From Plenodomus lindquistii (Eukaryota; Ascomycota; Dothideomycetes; Pleosporales; Leptosphaeriaceae), in NCBI GenBank assembly GCA_025504975.1, contig JANUWI010000003.1, forward strand, positions 2,852,001-2,916,000: 64,000 nucleotides of DNA, in the 5' to 3' direction. The notes beneath the pieces were generated by a model. The model did no database searches. It had not been told where the DNA came from and saw only the letters and a program-made list of their open reading frames with translations. The translations under genes and the position numbers were made by a program. Below, in pieces: positions 1 through 11,343 of this stretch (its first letter is position 1; each line of letters opens with the position of its first letter).

Positions 1-192
1 TTCCATGTGCAGTAGAGAGAGGTAAATGTTGCGCTGGAGATGGGCGGGGAACCAGGGCTCGAGCGAGGCGGCGGATGCGGCTTTGCGCTTGCGGTAGAGG
101 TTTGAGAAGACGGCGAGGGAGCCGATGAGGATGACGAGGTAGGCGATGGGGATACTGAGCATCAGCCAGTCTACGGCGTCGAAGGGCCACAT
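1..192 (-). CDS. SEC66: Sec66 (Sec71) ER translocon subunit, N-terminal part
   Basis: Partial gene running off the left edge; the ATG is at 192. The 64 visible residues start with a short lumenal end, then a hydrophobic segment (about residues 9-31), then a basic YRKRKAA stretch and a PWFPAHLQRNIYLSLLH block. The membrane anchor followed by this block is what I recall of filamentous-fungal Sec66, a subunit of the Sec62/63 complex for post-translational import into the ER. It is divergent from NPL4, with about 490 bp between the two ATGs. The identification rests on memory of the family and only the N-terminus is visible. Another small ER membrane protein is possible but less likely. Confidence 0.75.
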   Translation of the reverse strand, partial: MWPFDAVDWLMLSIPIAYLVILIGSLAVFSNLYRKRKAASAASLEPWFPAHLQRNIYLSLLHME

Positions 193-684
193 ATTGTTGG
201 TGTTGGTGTTGTGATTATCTCGGGGTTGGGGATTTGAGGGGCTCCCAAAGGAAATGTGGAGGGTTGAATGTAAAGGCGATAGAGTCCGGATCGATCAAAG
301 GAATGGCGGTGATATTATCCGGAGAAAGTAATACCACAAAAGGCCGACTAATGGTGAGCGAGAGGGAATGCGCGCGCCCGCCGTGTGTGACTTTGTTCCT
401 TGACCAGGGTGGCTTTGTGGTTGTGGTGGTTGCCAATTATCTGGCCTGTACTTCGGAAAGTTCCGAGCGTTTCGCGTAAGGCGCGTCATTCTGCCGCCTT
501 CCATGTCGAGAACGAGCGAGCGAGTGCATGGCTAAGCAGAGCGGACTCACCATCACCCTTCACTTCTACCTAGGTCTTATCGCTCTCTTGCTCCTTCCTA
601 CTTCCTATATCCCTCTGCGAAATCTAGATTTGATTGCATACGATCCTCACTTGCTCAACTCCTGCCAAACATCGACAAGCCGTC
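193..684. other. SEC66-NPL4 divergent intergenic region
   Basis: About 490 bp between two divergent start codons. Short frames on both strands lack codon-like composition and no introns would join them. The 540-680 stretch is pyrimidine-rich, as expected for the NPL4 5' leader. No TATA box or repeat seen. Confidence 0.6.
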
Positions 685-2768
685 ATGATACTTAGGTTTG
701 TGAGCAAAGAGGGTCAGTTCCGCCTCACTGTGGAGCCCACGACCACGTTCCCAGAGGTTCTGCCACAGATTGCGGAGAAACTGCCCAAGAGCGTGGATCT
801 CCAGAGCGTCAGCGTCAGCAATAAACCACATGGAGGCGATGCGAGACGAATTGCGGACCTAAAAGGCGTGTCGTTCAAGCAAGTCGGGCTGTCGTATGTA
901 CCTTGCCTCTGTACTCTTCTATAGCTAACAACGCCACAGCCACGGCGCACAGCTCTTCCTTACCTTCGAGGAGCAGTCTTCCACGTCCAACGGCCACGAT
1001 GCCGCCCCATCAGGCTTCGCTCGCCTGAACGGCAAGCCCGTCGCCGCCTCCGACGTTCCCTCTGTACCCCTCGGTGGAGCCGCCCAGTACATCAAGAACC
1101 CATGGGAGGTAGTCAAGCAATCGCCCCTCGACGACAGGCTAGACAAGCTCGACGGCAAGATTCCCCGGAAACGCGATGTCCGCATGTGCACCCACGGCAC
1201 AAAGGGCATGTGTGACTACTGCATGCCTCTCGAGCCCTACTCCGCCGCGTATCTCGCCGAGAAGAAGATCAAGCACCTCTCGTTCCACTCGTATCTGCGC
1301 AAAGTCAACTCTGCGAAAAACCGACCGGAGCTGGGGAGCTCGTATATGCCTCCGCTGTCAGAACCGTACTATCGTGTGCGTCCCGACTGCCCCTCTGGAC
1401 ACAAGCCGTTCCCAGATGGAATCTGTACCAAATGCCAGCCCAGTGCTATTTCGTTGAAGCCGCAAGAGTACCGCATGGTGGACCACGTCGAGTTTGCGTC
1501 GATACAGGTGGTGGATGATCTCATCAACTTCTGGAGAAGTACAGGCTGTCAACGGTTGGGCTTTCTATACGGCAGGTACGAAGAGTACACCGAGGTTCCA
1601 CTCGGAACAAAGGCTGTTGTGGAGACCATCTACGAGCCGCCGCAGGTCAATGAGGCGGACGGCATATCGTTAACAGATTGGGACAACGAGAAGCAGATTG
1701 ATGAGATTGCTGCTCAGTGTGGTCTTCAGCGGGTGGGCGTCATCTTCACGGATCTGCTCGATGCGGACCAAGGAGACGGCTCGGTGGTCTGCAAGCGCCA
1801 CTTCGACTCTTACTACCTTTCGTCTCTCGAGATCGTCTTTGCTGCCCGATACCAGGCCAAGTATCCCCGACCGTCTAAATGGAGCGAATCTGGGAGGTTT
1901 GGATCCAACTTTGTCACTTGCGTAATTAGTGGCGATGACAAGGGACAGATTGGTATCTCATCCTACCAGGTGTCAAACGATGCAGTTGAGATGGTGCGAG
2001 CGGATATTATCGAACCTTCGGCTGAACCATCAGTGATGCTGGTCCAGTCAGAGGAAGACAACGACGTTCTGAATCGAGCACGCTACATCCCCGAAGTGTT
2101 TTACAGAAGGATAAATGAACACGGCGCCAACGTACAAGAGGTCGCAAAACCGGACTTCCCTGTTGAATATCTGTTACTGACTCTAACACACGGCTTCCCG
2201 ACACAACCAAACCCCCTCTTTACAGGTGGCAAGTTTCCCATCGAGAACCGCGAGCTCATGGGAGAGACTGCCGATGTCTCAACTTTAGGAAAGGCTCTCA
2301 ACGCGAAGGCGAATGGCCTCGCGCTCAACACGTCGAGCGGTCTGAAAGCCATTTCAAATTTCCATCTCCTATGCTACATTCACAGTCTTAGCGTGTTGTC
2401 TCAGGTGTGTATTCACTGTCCATTTCTTGAAAGCATACTGACTGCTATGCTAGGACGAAGAGTCGCTGCTCTTCAAAGTCGCGTCAACACACGACACATC
2501 AGAAGGCTCAGCCCTCCAACATAGCGGAGGCTGGGCGACGCTTCTAACAATCCTCAAAGAGAGTGGTGAGCGCCCCCCAAAACGTCCTTTATCACCAGTT
2601 CCTCCCTCTTCCCGCGCGGCCGTACGGGGGGCTGCTCAGTCACATCTTCCTGCTGAGCAGGCACGTCGTATGCAGCGGCAGCCCTCCTATGGTTCAGACT
2701 CCGATTCAGTACAGTTGGCTAAAAGGGTCAAGGGGGTTAGGCTGAATGGGAAGCAAGACGAGTTGTGA
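685..2768 (+). CDS. NPL4: Npl4, Cdc48 cofactor
   Basis: Three exons: 685-893, 940-2404 and 2454-2768. The introns are 46 and 49 nt, both GT-AG, and the first has a CTAAC branch point. The product is 662 residues. The N-terminus is a ubiquitin-like (UBX-like) domain beginning MILRFVSKEGQFRL. It is followed by the Npl4 zinc-binding region (CTHGTKGMCDYC, then CPSGHKPFPDGICTKC) and the MPN-type core from about MVDHVEFASIQ. Npl4 with Ufd1 recruits ubiquitylated substrates to Cdc48/p97 for ER-associated degradation and other extraction steps. Length and domain order are normal for fungal Npl4. The final exon has a low-complexity Pro/Ser/Arg-rich tail that is the least certain part of the model. Confidence 0.93.
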
Positions 2769-3171
2769 GCTCGTCTGAGTCCTGAAGCTGGCGCCCCGAT
2801 TCGCAGGTCCGATTGTTCGCCACGAGCGATGTTGAGGGAGGTGGGGAATGGGACATGGTTGGGAGATAGGTAGAGATGGATGGACACTTCCGGTAGCGAT
2901 GTGTAGGGCTGCGTGCTCGCGACGTATGGGCTGCACTGTAATCGACATGATGAGATCAGTGCCATATCACAGAGAATACGACATTACCATACAGACTTCT
3001 CGATTTATGCTCTGTATTCTGCAGGTGTGATTGGTGACTACGTGATAAAGTCCGTGCGCACGAGAACGTGAACTCGCGTTGCGCGACGCGTTCCACTTTA
3101 GCCTCGCCAACGTCTGGACTTTACGCAACACCTCGACTTGCTCCTACGTCCACCACGACAAGCTGTGCAAT
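2769..3171. other. NPL4-RFC2 intergenic region
   Basis: About 400 bp between two genes on the same strand. It holds the NPL4 3' region and the RFC2 promoter. No repeat, TATA box or credible small gene was seen. Confidence 0.5.
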
Positions 3172-4513
3172 ATGGCAGACTTTTTTAATCTCAAGGCGCG
3201 GCAACAGCAAGCCGCACAAGCCAGCTCATCAAAAGCCCCCACCACAAAGCAAGAGTCAAATCGCCTCCAACCATGGGTTGAGAAGTAGTAAGTGTGAACA
3301 AAAATCCATACCACACACAAATTCCACAATCGCAAAGTCGCAGCCCTAACCCTCATCCCCAACCCGCAGCCGCCCAAAAACCCTCTCCGAAGTCACAGCC
3401 CAAGACAACACCATCCAAATCCTCTCGCGGACCCTCCAATCCTCCAACCTCCCCCACATGCTCTTCTACGGCCCCCCCGGCACAGGAAAAACCTCGACCA
3501 TCCTCGCGCTCGCAAAACAGCTCTACGGGCCGGACCTCCTCCGCTCCCGCGTCCTCGAACTAAACGCCTCCGACGAACGCGGAATATCCATTGTCCGGCA
3601 AAAAGTCAAGGATTTCGCGCGCCAGCAACTTAGCGTTGCGCCGAATTATAATGTCATGATTGAGGATAAAACAGGCGGTGCTGGTGAAGGAGTAATGAAG
3701 CGCTACAGAGATGTATACCCTTGCCCGCCCTTCAAAATCATCGTCCTCGATGAAGCAGACAGCATGACACAAGATGCACAATCTGCACTACGTCGAACAA
3801 TGGAAACATACAGCCGTATGACGCGCTTCTGCCTCGTGTGCAACTACGTCACCCGGATTATCGATCCGCTGGCGAGTCGATGCAGTAAATTCCGGTTTAA
3901 AAGCCTAGACCAGGGCAACGCGGTCAAGCGTGTGAGCGATATTGCGAGGCTGGAGGGCGTGAGTCTTGATCAGGGTGTTGCGGAAGAATTGGTGCGTGTT
4001 GCAGAGGGGGATTTGAGGAAGGCGATTACGTTTTTGCAGAGTGGGGCGAGACTGGTGGGGGCGGTGCAGAGTGCGGGGTCGTCGAAGAAGAAGAGGGTGG
4101 TTGTTGATGAGGAGGATGGTGGGGATGGGGATGAGATGGATGTTGATGCGCCTGCTGTCACGGGGACAACGGTGTCGCTGCAGAGTATTGCGGAGATTGC
4201 GGGGGTGATTCCGCCGGCTACGCTGAAGGGGCTTGTGGATGCGCTGTTTCCAAAGTCAAAGGCGAAGGCGATACGGTATAATGAGATTGCGAAAGTGGTG
4301 GAGGATATGGTGGCTGAGGGGTGGAGTGCTACGCAGACGGTGACCCAGCTGTACGAGCAGATCATGTATGATGAGCGCGTCGAGGATGTGAAGAAGGTAC
4401 GGTTGGCGGGTGTGTTTAGTGAGACGGATAAGAGGCTTGTTGATGGTGGGGATGAGCATCTTGCGGTGCTGGACTTGGGGGTTAGGGTTGCGGGGGTGCT
4501 GTGCCAGGGCTGA
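3172..4513 (+). CDS. RFC2: Replication factor C small subunit (yeast Rfc2 / human RFC4 type)
   Basis: Two exons, 3172-3287 and 3370-4513, with an 82-nt intron. The protein has 419 residues. It is an AAA+ clamp-loader subunit that, with the other RFC subunits, opens PCNA onto primed DNA. Visible motifs are the WVEKYRPKTL RFC box near residue 35, Walker A GPPGTGKT at about 73-80, Walker B with VLDEADSM, sensor 1 in CNYVTRI, and the SRC arginine-finger motif in ASRCSKFRF. The sequence around YGPDLLRSR and the closing C-terminal domain fits yeast Rfc2 better than Rfc3, 4 or 5. A charged insert (about residues 275-305; KKKR followed by an Asp/Glu run) separates the AAA lid from the C-terminal collar domain and is not in yeast Rfc2. 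Confidence 0.93.
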
Positions 4514-4896
4514 ATCGTCGTTGAGGATGAGCAAGGCAAGGGAGAAGAAGTGGGCAGGCGACAAGAGCTATGTTTGAGTCACAGACGAGAAGATGAGGCA
4601 TGATACCAAAGCAGAACAGTAGAAGAGAGGACAGCTTTCATTTGAAGCAATGTGGGGTTATCTCGGAAAGTAATGTACACCGTAAACGCCCCCATTCTCC
4701 GCCCACCAAAGTCATGATCAGAGTGGAATGACTGAACCGCCATCGCTAGCATCACGTTCCGCCATTACATGCTTTCGCTGCCAAAAAATCCTCTCAAAAT
4801 CCCCAATCCACCTAGTAACGCCTTCAGAACTTTTCATTTGATCCCGACATGCAGTCAGACTTGCTCGCTATACGAAGCCCAAGCCCCATACGCGCT
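4514..4896. other. Convergent 3' intergenic region
   Basis: About 380 bp between the stop of RFC2 and the stop of the GPI-type protein gene; it should contain both 3' UTRs. Nothing else seen. Confidence 0.5.
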
Positions 4897-5550
4897 CTAA
4901 GCAAACAGACAGAATCCAGCCGTAGCCCCGATCCACATGACTGCAACCAACATCTTCATCTCGTCCTTGATGCTAGCACCGCCCGAGACAGTCGAAGTGG
5001 TGTGCGAAGCAGAAGGCGCGTGCGCGGTCAGCGTGCCATTGCTCGTTGGTCCCAGATCGCCCGTGCCAGTAACACCAGGAGCATGCTGGAGTGACTTTGT
5101 AATAGTGACCGCCGCTGTGGACGTGGCATTCGCGGTCAACACATCCGAGAGAGTGAGCGACGGCGCTGTGGCAACCCCAAACTCGTTAGACAAGGGCGTG
5201 GGCGATGGCGAGAGAGTGAGTGACGGAGCCGTGGCAACCCCGAACTCAATGGACGAGGACGAGGGCGTGGGCGTGGCTTCGACTGCAATGGCAGTAGCGG
5301 GGTACAGTACTGGAAGCAGGCTCTTGATGTCCGCGGGGAGGCTGGTGAACCATTCTGGGTCGGGGGCGTTGGATGCGGTAGGTGCCGGGGGTAGTGAGAC
5401 ACCAGATAGTGCGGTCTTGAGGACGGAGAGGACGGACAGCTGGGTTGGATTCATGGTTGCCGGGTCAATTGCGCGGGGAATGACATTGTTTTGGGCGAGC
5501 GCGGCACATACGCCCATGAGCGTGGCTAACATGAGGACAATGAGCTTCAT
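4897..5550 (-). CDS. Probable GPI-anchored cell-wall/surface protein
   Basis: Single exon, 217 residues, ATG at 5550. There is a clear signal peptide (about residues 1-19, ending CAALA) and a Ser/Thr/Pro/Ala-rich body. The C-terminus has small residues (SGGAS), a short spacer and a hydrophobic tail, the usual layout of a GPI-attachment signal. Two near-identical copies of a block containing EFGVATAPSLTLS occur in the middle. I do not recognise a catalytic or binding domain, so a structural or adhesin-like wall role is inference from composition. Candidate N-glycosylation sites (NAT, NGT) are present. The function is unknown. Confidence 0.8.
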   Translation of the reverse strand: MKLIVLMLATLMGVCAALAQNNVIPRAIDPATMNPTQLSVLSVLKTALSGVSLPPAPTASNAPDPEWFTSLPADIKSLLPVLYPATAIAVEATPTPSSSSIEFGVATAPSLTLSPSPTPLSNEFGVATAPSLTLSDVLTANATSTAAVTITKSLQHAPGVTGTGDLGPTSNGTLTAHAPSASHTTSTVSGGASIKDEMKMLVAVMWIGATAGFCLFA

Positions 5551-7841
5551 GTTTGCTGGTGATTGGATTTGCGCTGGGATTTTGATGCGAGATTGGGAGT
5601 GTGTGTGATGACGGAATTGGGTGCTGGCGTAAACAGTGAAATAACGGGCTTTGGTGTGTGAGTAGGAAGAGAAATCGCGGGATCTGTCGAATAAGTTGAT
5701 GTGGGCAAGATCGAGTAAGTGTGTGTGACGTGATGTTGCGTTTACAAGTGTTTACAGGCAAGAGCAAACGAAACGCAGACAAGAAGGAACGAATGCGCGC
5801 AGCGCTGAGAAGGGGAAAGAAAGAGTGAGCGTGACTCGAGAAAGAAAATAAGCCAGCCTGGAGAGCTCGACAACTTGTACACAGCAGGTGCACTCGCACT
5901 TGAGCCAGCACGGCGTATCCAAGTAATTAACTGAGGGTGAGGACAGGAGCGTGGGTTGTACAAACACATGTTCATTGTAGTCACCGCATGCGGACCAATT
6001 AGCGCAGAGATGCCTGGTGAGACAATGTGACACAATGCTTTGAAACAAAGGCACACTGAGAAATTTGAACGACAGAAGAGGAGAGATCTTTCTTTGTATC
6101 GTGCGAGACGGATGAGCTAGTCGGCGAAGAAGGCCTGTACTGAAATGACAGCACACGACGAAGGATGTTCTAGACTCGTGAAGCATGAAAGCACGCCGGT
6201 CCATACTTTTTGGCCAGATCATGTAGATTTGGTGTGCAGAATTATTGTAGTTGACGTTGTTGGCCCCTTGCGTTGAGTTCTCGTTGGACCTGCGTCGCAC
6301 CACGTTTGGCACTAGACCATTTCATGGTATTGGGCGCGTCTTATGGAATCCGACCATCTCGTTTCTTCCGCTATGATCAAAACCGGAGTTCTTGTTAGCA
6401 TCGACTCATCGGGCAATACTTTACTAAGATGCCAAAAATAAGGCTGAGCCATAGGTTACTCCTATCGACATCTCTCCGTGCCTTGGGGAGCTTTCACACC
6501 CATGTCGATTACTGTAGCCTACTATAACTCACGCCGGGGAAGGGCACTAAATGGAACTCAAATCGCGGTAGATGTTTTTCAAAATAAATTTCGGGGCTTC
6601 CGAGAAGCCACTGCATCGTGCGTGAAGAGCATCTGGCTCCTGTGAGCAATGATGCTTTCATTACAATAGAATACCAAGCGGATAAGGTGTTGAGATCAGA
6701 AGGAACGAGAGGCATCCAAGCAAAAAGTCTAAGAATTGTTAGACATCGGCTGGTAGGCGAGATTGCTGACTATGAGCATATTGGCAGCGTATATCAGCGC
6801 CAGTATCGCATCGACTTTCGATGATGTTCTTGTCTTGCAAGTCCTATATCGTGATCTCCAAAGACTCTCATGATATATGAGACTCCGTCGTCAGCAAAAA
6901 AACTGGGTGGTCCTTGTTCTCATTGCATTCATCAGATTGCTGCGGAAATTGTGATTACCCGCGAGGGTCAGACAGTACTGATCTTGTGAGTCAGCATTCT
7001 GCGGAATCGGTATGTGATCAGTTTTGGCCGATACGGTCTTCTTGGGTATCTTATCAAGAGTCAAACACCGGTAGGACCTCCTCGTTCTGTGTTCTTCCTT
7101 CATGTATGGCGGACTCAGCCATGGTTGTTGTATCTTGCTCCTCTCGTAAGCGACGTGTTCACAGCTGTGTGCACTCTTCTTAGGTAAAGATTTTTGCACA
7201 TAGGTTTCCAAACCACGTGAGATGGGCCGCTGGGCAGGAACTGCCGGAAGCTCAGTTTTTGACTTCGATAGGTAATGGTCATCTTGAGCCTTCAGACCAC
7301 GCCCAGGGTACGGTATCACTCCCATAGAAAACAAGGAGGGGGATGATCGGCAAGACAGCAGGTCGATCAATGGTTAACCATAAATGTCTCTCCTCGCCCC
7401 TCATACCCCAAATAGTGGGTATTTCCGAGCTCTCATCCCACAGAACACTCTCCGCAATCTTGCGCTCTGCAAATCTGGGGTCCCGCACATGTTGTGGCGG
7501 GTGGCTTCCGGATCGTCCGTCTCCCGCAGAGATGACGAAGCTCTAGCCTCCAAGGTACGCTCGATCTATGCCTAAAACGGACGAACCGAGGTTCCCGTTC
7601 GCCATGTTTGGCTCAGGAACAATAACGCAATGCCATGTGAATGATTTAGCAAACATGTAGCGTCTATAGCATGGCTTAGCCCTGCACGGGACGTTTACGC
7701 ATGTGGAGCATTGTGGTGTCAATGGTAACGTGGTCACATGTATATATGGGCTGCCCGCGTTCCCACTTCAAGAATCGTCACTGTACTACCTTCCAATAGC
7801 ACCGACATCGCGAGAAGACAAGCACAATACCAGCATACACA
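5551..7841. other. 2.3-kb region without a supported gene
   Basis: Reading frames up to about 185 codons exist on the minus strand (5752-6312, 6891-7370), but they lack recognisable motifs and the second starts at TTG. Composition is unremarkable. The left end should hold the promoter of the GPI-type gene and the right end the promoter of the gene at 7842. Confidence 0.5.
7741..7747 (+). promoter_or_regulatory. TATA box of the gene at 7842
   Basis: TATATAT lies about 95 bp upstream of the ATG at 7842, with a pyrimidine/purine-mixed leader between. This is a normal core-promoter spacing in filamentous fungi. Confidence 0.5.
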
Positions 7842-8517
7842 ATGGCAGCCCCAGAAAGCGTAACGATCAGGAATCTTCAGGGGCGATGGGTCATGGTACG
7901 TCGCAGCATCTCGGCATCAAATCACACTCATACGTATACAATGACATGCTAACAAGTGTCCACAGAACTCGTCCCTCTCCGACGCCTTCGACCCTGTCCT
8001 CGCGCTCCAGGGCATCGGCTGGTTGACTCGTAAAGCCCTAGGCGTAGCAACCGTGAATCAAGCCCTCAGCCAATCCACCGTGACCGGTGAGGACGATCAG
8101 CCCACCACCAAGATTCTTATCGATCAGACCATTACTGGCGGCTTGAAGGGCACATCAGAGACTCGGATCCTAGACTGGCACTATCGCGGCCACACCGATT
8201 GGCTATTTGGCACAGTACAAGGCCGGTCACGGTACACCACGTTGGCTGAGGTGGTTGGGGAGAGCAAAAGTGAGGGTCTTGATGAAGAGGACGCCAAGTA
8301 TTTGGCGGAGGGATGGCTCAAGGAGACAGAGGAGGGTGAGATCATCCAGAGCTTTGTAGACAACGAGGGGAATAAGTGGACAGCATTGCAAGTATGGGGA
8401 TTCGCGGAGGTGGGGGGGAAGAGGATGTTTGTGAGGAGGACTGTGGCTAGGCGAAAGGACAAGGATGAGGTGAAGAGAGTCCGTCTGGTGTATGATTATG
8501 TTGGTACGCTAGAGTAG
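7842..8517 (+). CDS. Conserved fungal protein of unknown function (LxGRWVMN...LRLVYD type)
   Basis: Two exons, 7842-7895 and 7966-8517; the 70-nt intron has a CTAAC branch point. The product is 201 residues with no signal peptide. The pattern is NLQGRWVMNSSLSDAFDPVLALQ near the start, then GGLKGTSETRILDWHYR, then GKRMFVRRTVARR, ending in RVRLVYDY. I recall this layout from a widespread, unnamed fungal family. The alternating hydrophobic/polar strands suggest a beta-barrel (lipocalin- or FABP-like) fold, which is inference only. There are no obvious catalytic residues. A TATA box lies at 7741. Confidence 0.85.
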
Positions 8518-8865
8518 ATCGCTCTGAGATTACGAGGTGTGTTGGTCGTTCCAATGAGATTGCTTCACCAGGTTTGAGTCTATCTTGCCACACTGTGATA
8601 GCGACATCCGGCATAGATCCCCTTCAACAACAAGGTCGCAAGTGATACGGCAACCCTGATCGCGCACTGCGCTGCACTAGGACATAGCGTACCACCATCA
8701 TGCCTTTAGCCGGAGAGTCGTACAGTTCAAGAACGGAAATCCGTTGCATATGCGTAACATCATCGATACATACTCGTAGAATAACGACCGATGCTATAGA
8801 CTAGGTATACACTCCACAACAGTCTACAACCAACTGCAGTGTAAATATCACGACCGACGCCAGCT
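8518..8865. other. Short intergenic region
   Basis: About 350 bp between two genes on the same strand. No motif, repeat or small gene identified. Confidence 0.5.
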
Positions 8866-9399
8866 ATGCACGAGTATCCGAAGCAGCTTCCTACACTATC
8901 TTTCCTCAGCCACGCATACACTCTAGACATGCCTGTAGTCATGGTGTTCGACCTCATCATCGCCTTTACAGTTCTGACAGCTGTGATCCTTGTCGCCTTC
9001 CTTCTATACTTCCTCCTTCAATACCTCAAGCGGCGCAGGGCCCAGCAGATGACGAATCAAGAAGTCGAACAGACTGGACAACGACTTGAGACGGACAGCA
9101 TTTCACGAAGACTGTCGCGTCGACTTTCCCAGCGGCAGATGCCACAGCAGCGAGATCTCGAGGAGCAACGCATGACGATGAAGACGCCACCGCTACAACT
9201 GCTCCCAGAGATCGAGACGAGTGACGAGAGGGCTGTGGAATGGCTTGAGAAAGGCAAATGCAAGGAAGTTCGATTCGAAACGTTGGAGACAGAACATCCA
9301 TCGAAGAGGTATCATCAGGCGTTGGATCTAAAGTGTAATGGGGATCTTCGATGGGATTGGTCGAGTAGGCAGCACCAGAGAATAGAGGGTCCGCCCTGA
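8866..9399 (+). CDS. Small single-pass membrane protein, unknown
   Basis: Uninterrupted 177-residue frame with ATG at 8866 (an alternative ATG is at codon 22, position 8929). One strongly hydrophobic segment (about residues 23-53) is followed at once by KRRR, which by the positive-inside rule puts the C-terminus in the cytosol. The tail is Gln/Arg/Glu-rich with RRLSRRLSQRQ, a good substrate type for basophilic kinases. No family recognised. Its neighbour at 9600 has the same architecture (one span, then a basic stretch and a hydrophilic tail), but I see no sequence similarity. Confidence 0.5.
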   Translation: MHEYPKQLPTLSFLSHAYTLDMPVVMVFDLIIAFTVLTAVILVAFLLYFLLQYLKRRRAQQMTNQEVEQTGQRLETDSISRRLSRRLSQRQMPQQRDLEEQRMTMKTPPLQLLPEIETSDERAVEWLEKGKCKEVRFETLETEHPSKRYHQALDLKCNGDLRWDWSSRQHQRIEGPP

Positions 9400-9599
9400 G
9401 TCGGCAATCGAGCCGAGTTAGTAAGGATCATTGGTCTTGAATGCTCGAATAAGGCAATCGTACGTTGGGCGTCGGTCCTGTCGTCCAGGAGGGATGGTTG
9501 GGCTAATGGGGGGACACAGGGCGCACAATTATAAGATTCTGTAGACAGCACGAAGCTATTTCGCCACTGCTCTACGATTACTTCATGTCGTAACCAAGG

Positions 9600-10643
9600 A
9601 TGGAATTGAGGTTAGCTTATAGTACCAGAACAAAAAGTGCGTGGTCTAACGCCGAGCAACCCAAGTGCCACTGCATGGCTTCCTGTTCCCTGCTTCAGAC
9701 TTTGTGCATGCAGACACATGCTCGTCTTTGTACTCAGGGTGACGCTTGCTTGTACTGGCGGCGTACCACCCGTGAGCGATTTGGATATTGTACAAAGGGA
9801 CCTACTGGCTCGGACAGAGCTCCCTCAAGTCTTGTTAGTCTGTATGCCCACTTGGTACTCTCTCCAAATATCACACCTAGAACAACGATGTCGAGTAGTC
9901 CAGAGCGGCTCATGGTTGACACTCGCGAAGCGCCGAGCACGGGATTCAGTTTGACAACCTCAGTGCAGCCTTGGCAAGGAGACTCACTCACGACGGTGGT
10001 GACCGAATCGGAAATCATACGATATTCTGGAGCTGGTGTTATCCCTGGGGCCACTAATATGCGAGGAGCCTGGGCTATTGTCATCAATCTTGACAGTGAA
10101 GGGTTTCTCCCGGATGGGCCTCGTGAGAATGTTAGCACTACCGTCTCAAGTATGCTGCCTACAGCAACCCTCACAACCTCATCGATTTCGGTCTCTGCCA
10201 CAGACGAAGTCCATATCCTACATGATATTACCGCCATTCCCACGCCGAGGAAGAATTTATCGAGAGGCAGCTTGACTTTCATCATCCTCGGTAGCTTTAT
10301 TGGCGTCATCGTAGTCTTAGCCGCTATTATCCTTTGCTCTGTCCATATCGCAAGGAAACACGCCCGACGCAAAAAGCGGAAGACTGTCCAGGACGCCGCA
10401 TTGGAAGAGGTCCTTCAGTCGGGCACCATCAGTTCAAAAGGCCAGGAAATCGGATCAGCGCGATTGCAGGAGGCTCCAAAGCGCAAGTGGGGTGCCGAAG
10501 AGTTTGCGATTCATGTGATCAAGGAGGCTGGGCCAACACAGAGCAGTTTGCGCGAGCGAGCGCAAGAGGAGCGCGTTCTGTTGGAATCTATGTTTGAGCG
10601 TGATCGTGATAACTTCAATCGGAATAATGGAGGCTATGCTTAG
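9600..10643 (+). CDS. Single-pass membrane protein with Ser/Thr-rich ectodomain, unknown
   Basis: Open frame of 347 codons from an ATG at 9600; a second good start is the ATG at 9888 (codon 97, MSSSPERL). The region before the membrane span is Ser/Thr-rich with an N-glycosylation site in ENVSTTVSS. The span is at about residues 225-249 and is followed by RKHARRKKRK and a charged cytosolic tail. This resembles fungal Mid2-like wall sensors or other type I surface proteins, but no signal peptide is evident in either start version, so a missed 5' exon is likely. I do not recognise an ortholog. The C-terminal half is the reliable part. Confidence 0.5.
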   Translation: MELRLAYSTRTKSAWSNAEQPKCHCMASCSLLQTLCMQTHARLCTQGDACLYWRRTTRERFGYCTKGPTGSDRAPSSLVSLYAHLVLSPNITPRTTMSSSPERLMVDTREAPSTGFSLTTSVQPWQGDSLTTVVTESEIIRYSGAGVIPGATNMRGAWAIVINLDSEGFLPDGPRENVSTTVSSMLPTATLTTSSISVSATDEVHILHDITAIPTPRKNLSRGSLTFIILGSFIGVIVVLAAIILCSVHIARKHARRKKRKTVQDAALEEVLQSGTISSKGQEIGSARLQEAPKRKWGAEEFAIHVIKEAGPTQSSLRERAQEERVLLESMFERDRDNFNRNNGGYA

Positions 10644-11343
10644 ATGCATGTGCAGAAATTCCTATAGCAGATTGATACGGTGAATACCAATACAATGTGA
10701 TCTTGTTTGCGACTGGTTTAGAAGAGTCACTGGCGCGTGGTTGAAAAAGTCGGGAGAGTCAAAGTCTGCGTCTCCTGACGGGTAGATTTGAGGAAAACGT
10801 CGCCGGTCTTATTCTTCGAGCTTTGTCCCACAATTTGAGAACATAAGAGGCGTAAAGTATACCGGTGCTCCTGAGGCTCTTTCGATAGGCGCCACATCAT
10901 CTCGAATGTGATCTGTGCAAGGGGCGTAGATCCTTGCTCTTGTTTACATTGTTGCCAAATGCTAAACTGGCCATGCACGTGCAACAACCGAAGGACGATG
11001 GAGGAAGGGCGTTGAAGAACGTTGGGGAGGAACGTGGTCGACGGATACGCTAGGCTGCAGGCCACTAGCGTAGAAGCTCGGGGCATGTGGTGCTAAAATT
11101 CACGACTTTCGTAAACAAGCGCATGTTTGGATCGCGCCTGGAGCTATTGTTTCCCTCATTTGTGGATTGCGGCCCTGAGAGACGTGAAGACCCCCTCTGC
11201 TGAGCTGATCGCCCGTTGTCCACTATCGTTGCAGCCAGCCGACCACACCATCAGGTTGCCTGCTGCCCGCACCCGATACTACCGCCCGCGTACCCCCGCC
11301 GCACGAGCACACGAGCTCCCCCCTCGCGTTATCCAGCCGCATC
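10644..11343. other. Intergenic region before CKS1
   Basis: 700 bp. A 119-codon ATG frame on the minus strand (10727-11086) has no recognisable features and I do not count it as a gene. The last 200 bp before CKS1 are rich in C and A, fitting a 5' leader. Confidence 0.45.

Noticed and set aside
5752..6312. 186-codon minus-strand frame
   Set aside because: Composition is not protein-like (many Cys, Ser, Leu runs), with no motif and no splice context; likely chance.
6891..7370. 159-codon minus-strand frame
   Set aside because: Starts at TTG with no in-frame ATG near it, no recognisable motif; nothing else supports a gene.
10727..11086. 119-codon minus-strand ATG frame before CKS1
   Set aside because: No motif, and it would overlap the CKS1 promoter; kept only as a remote possibility.
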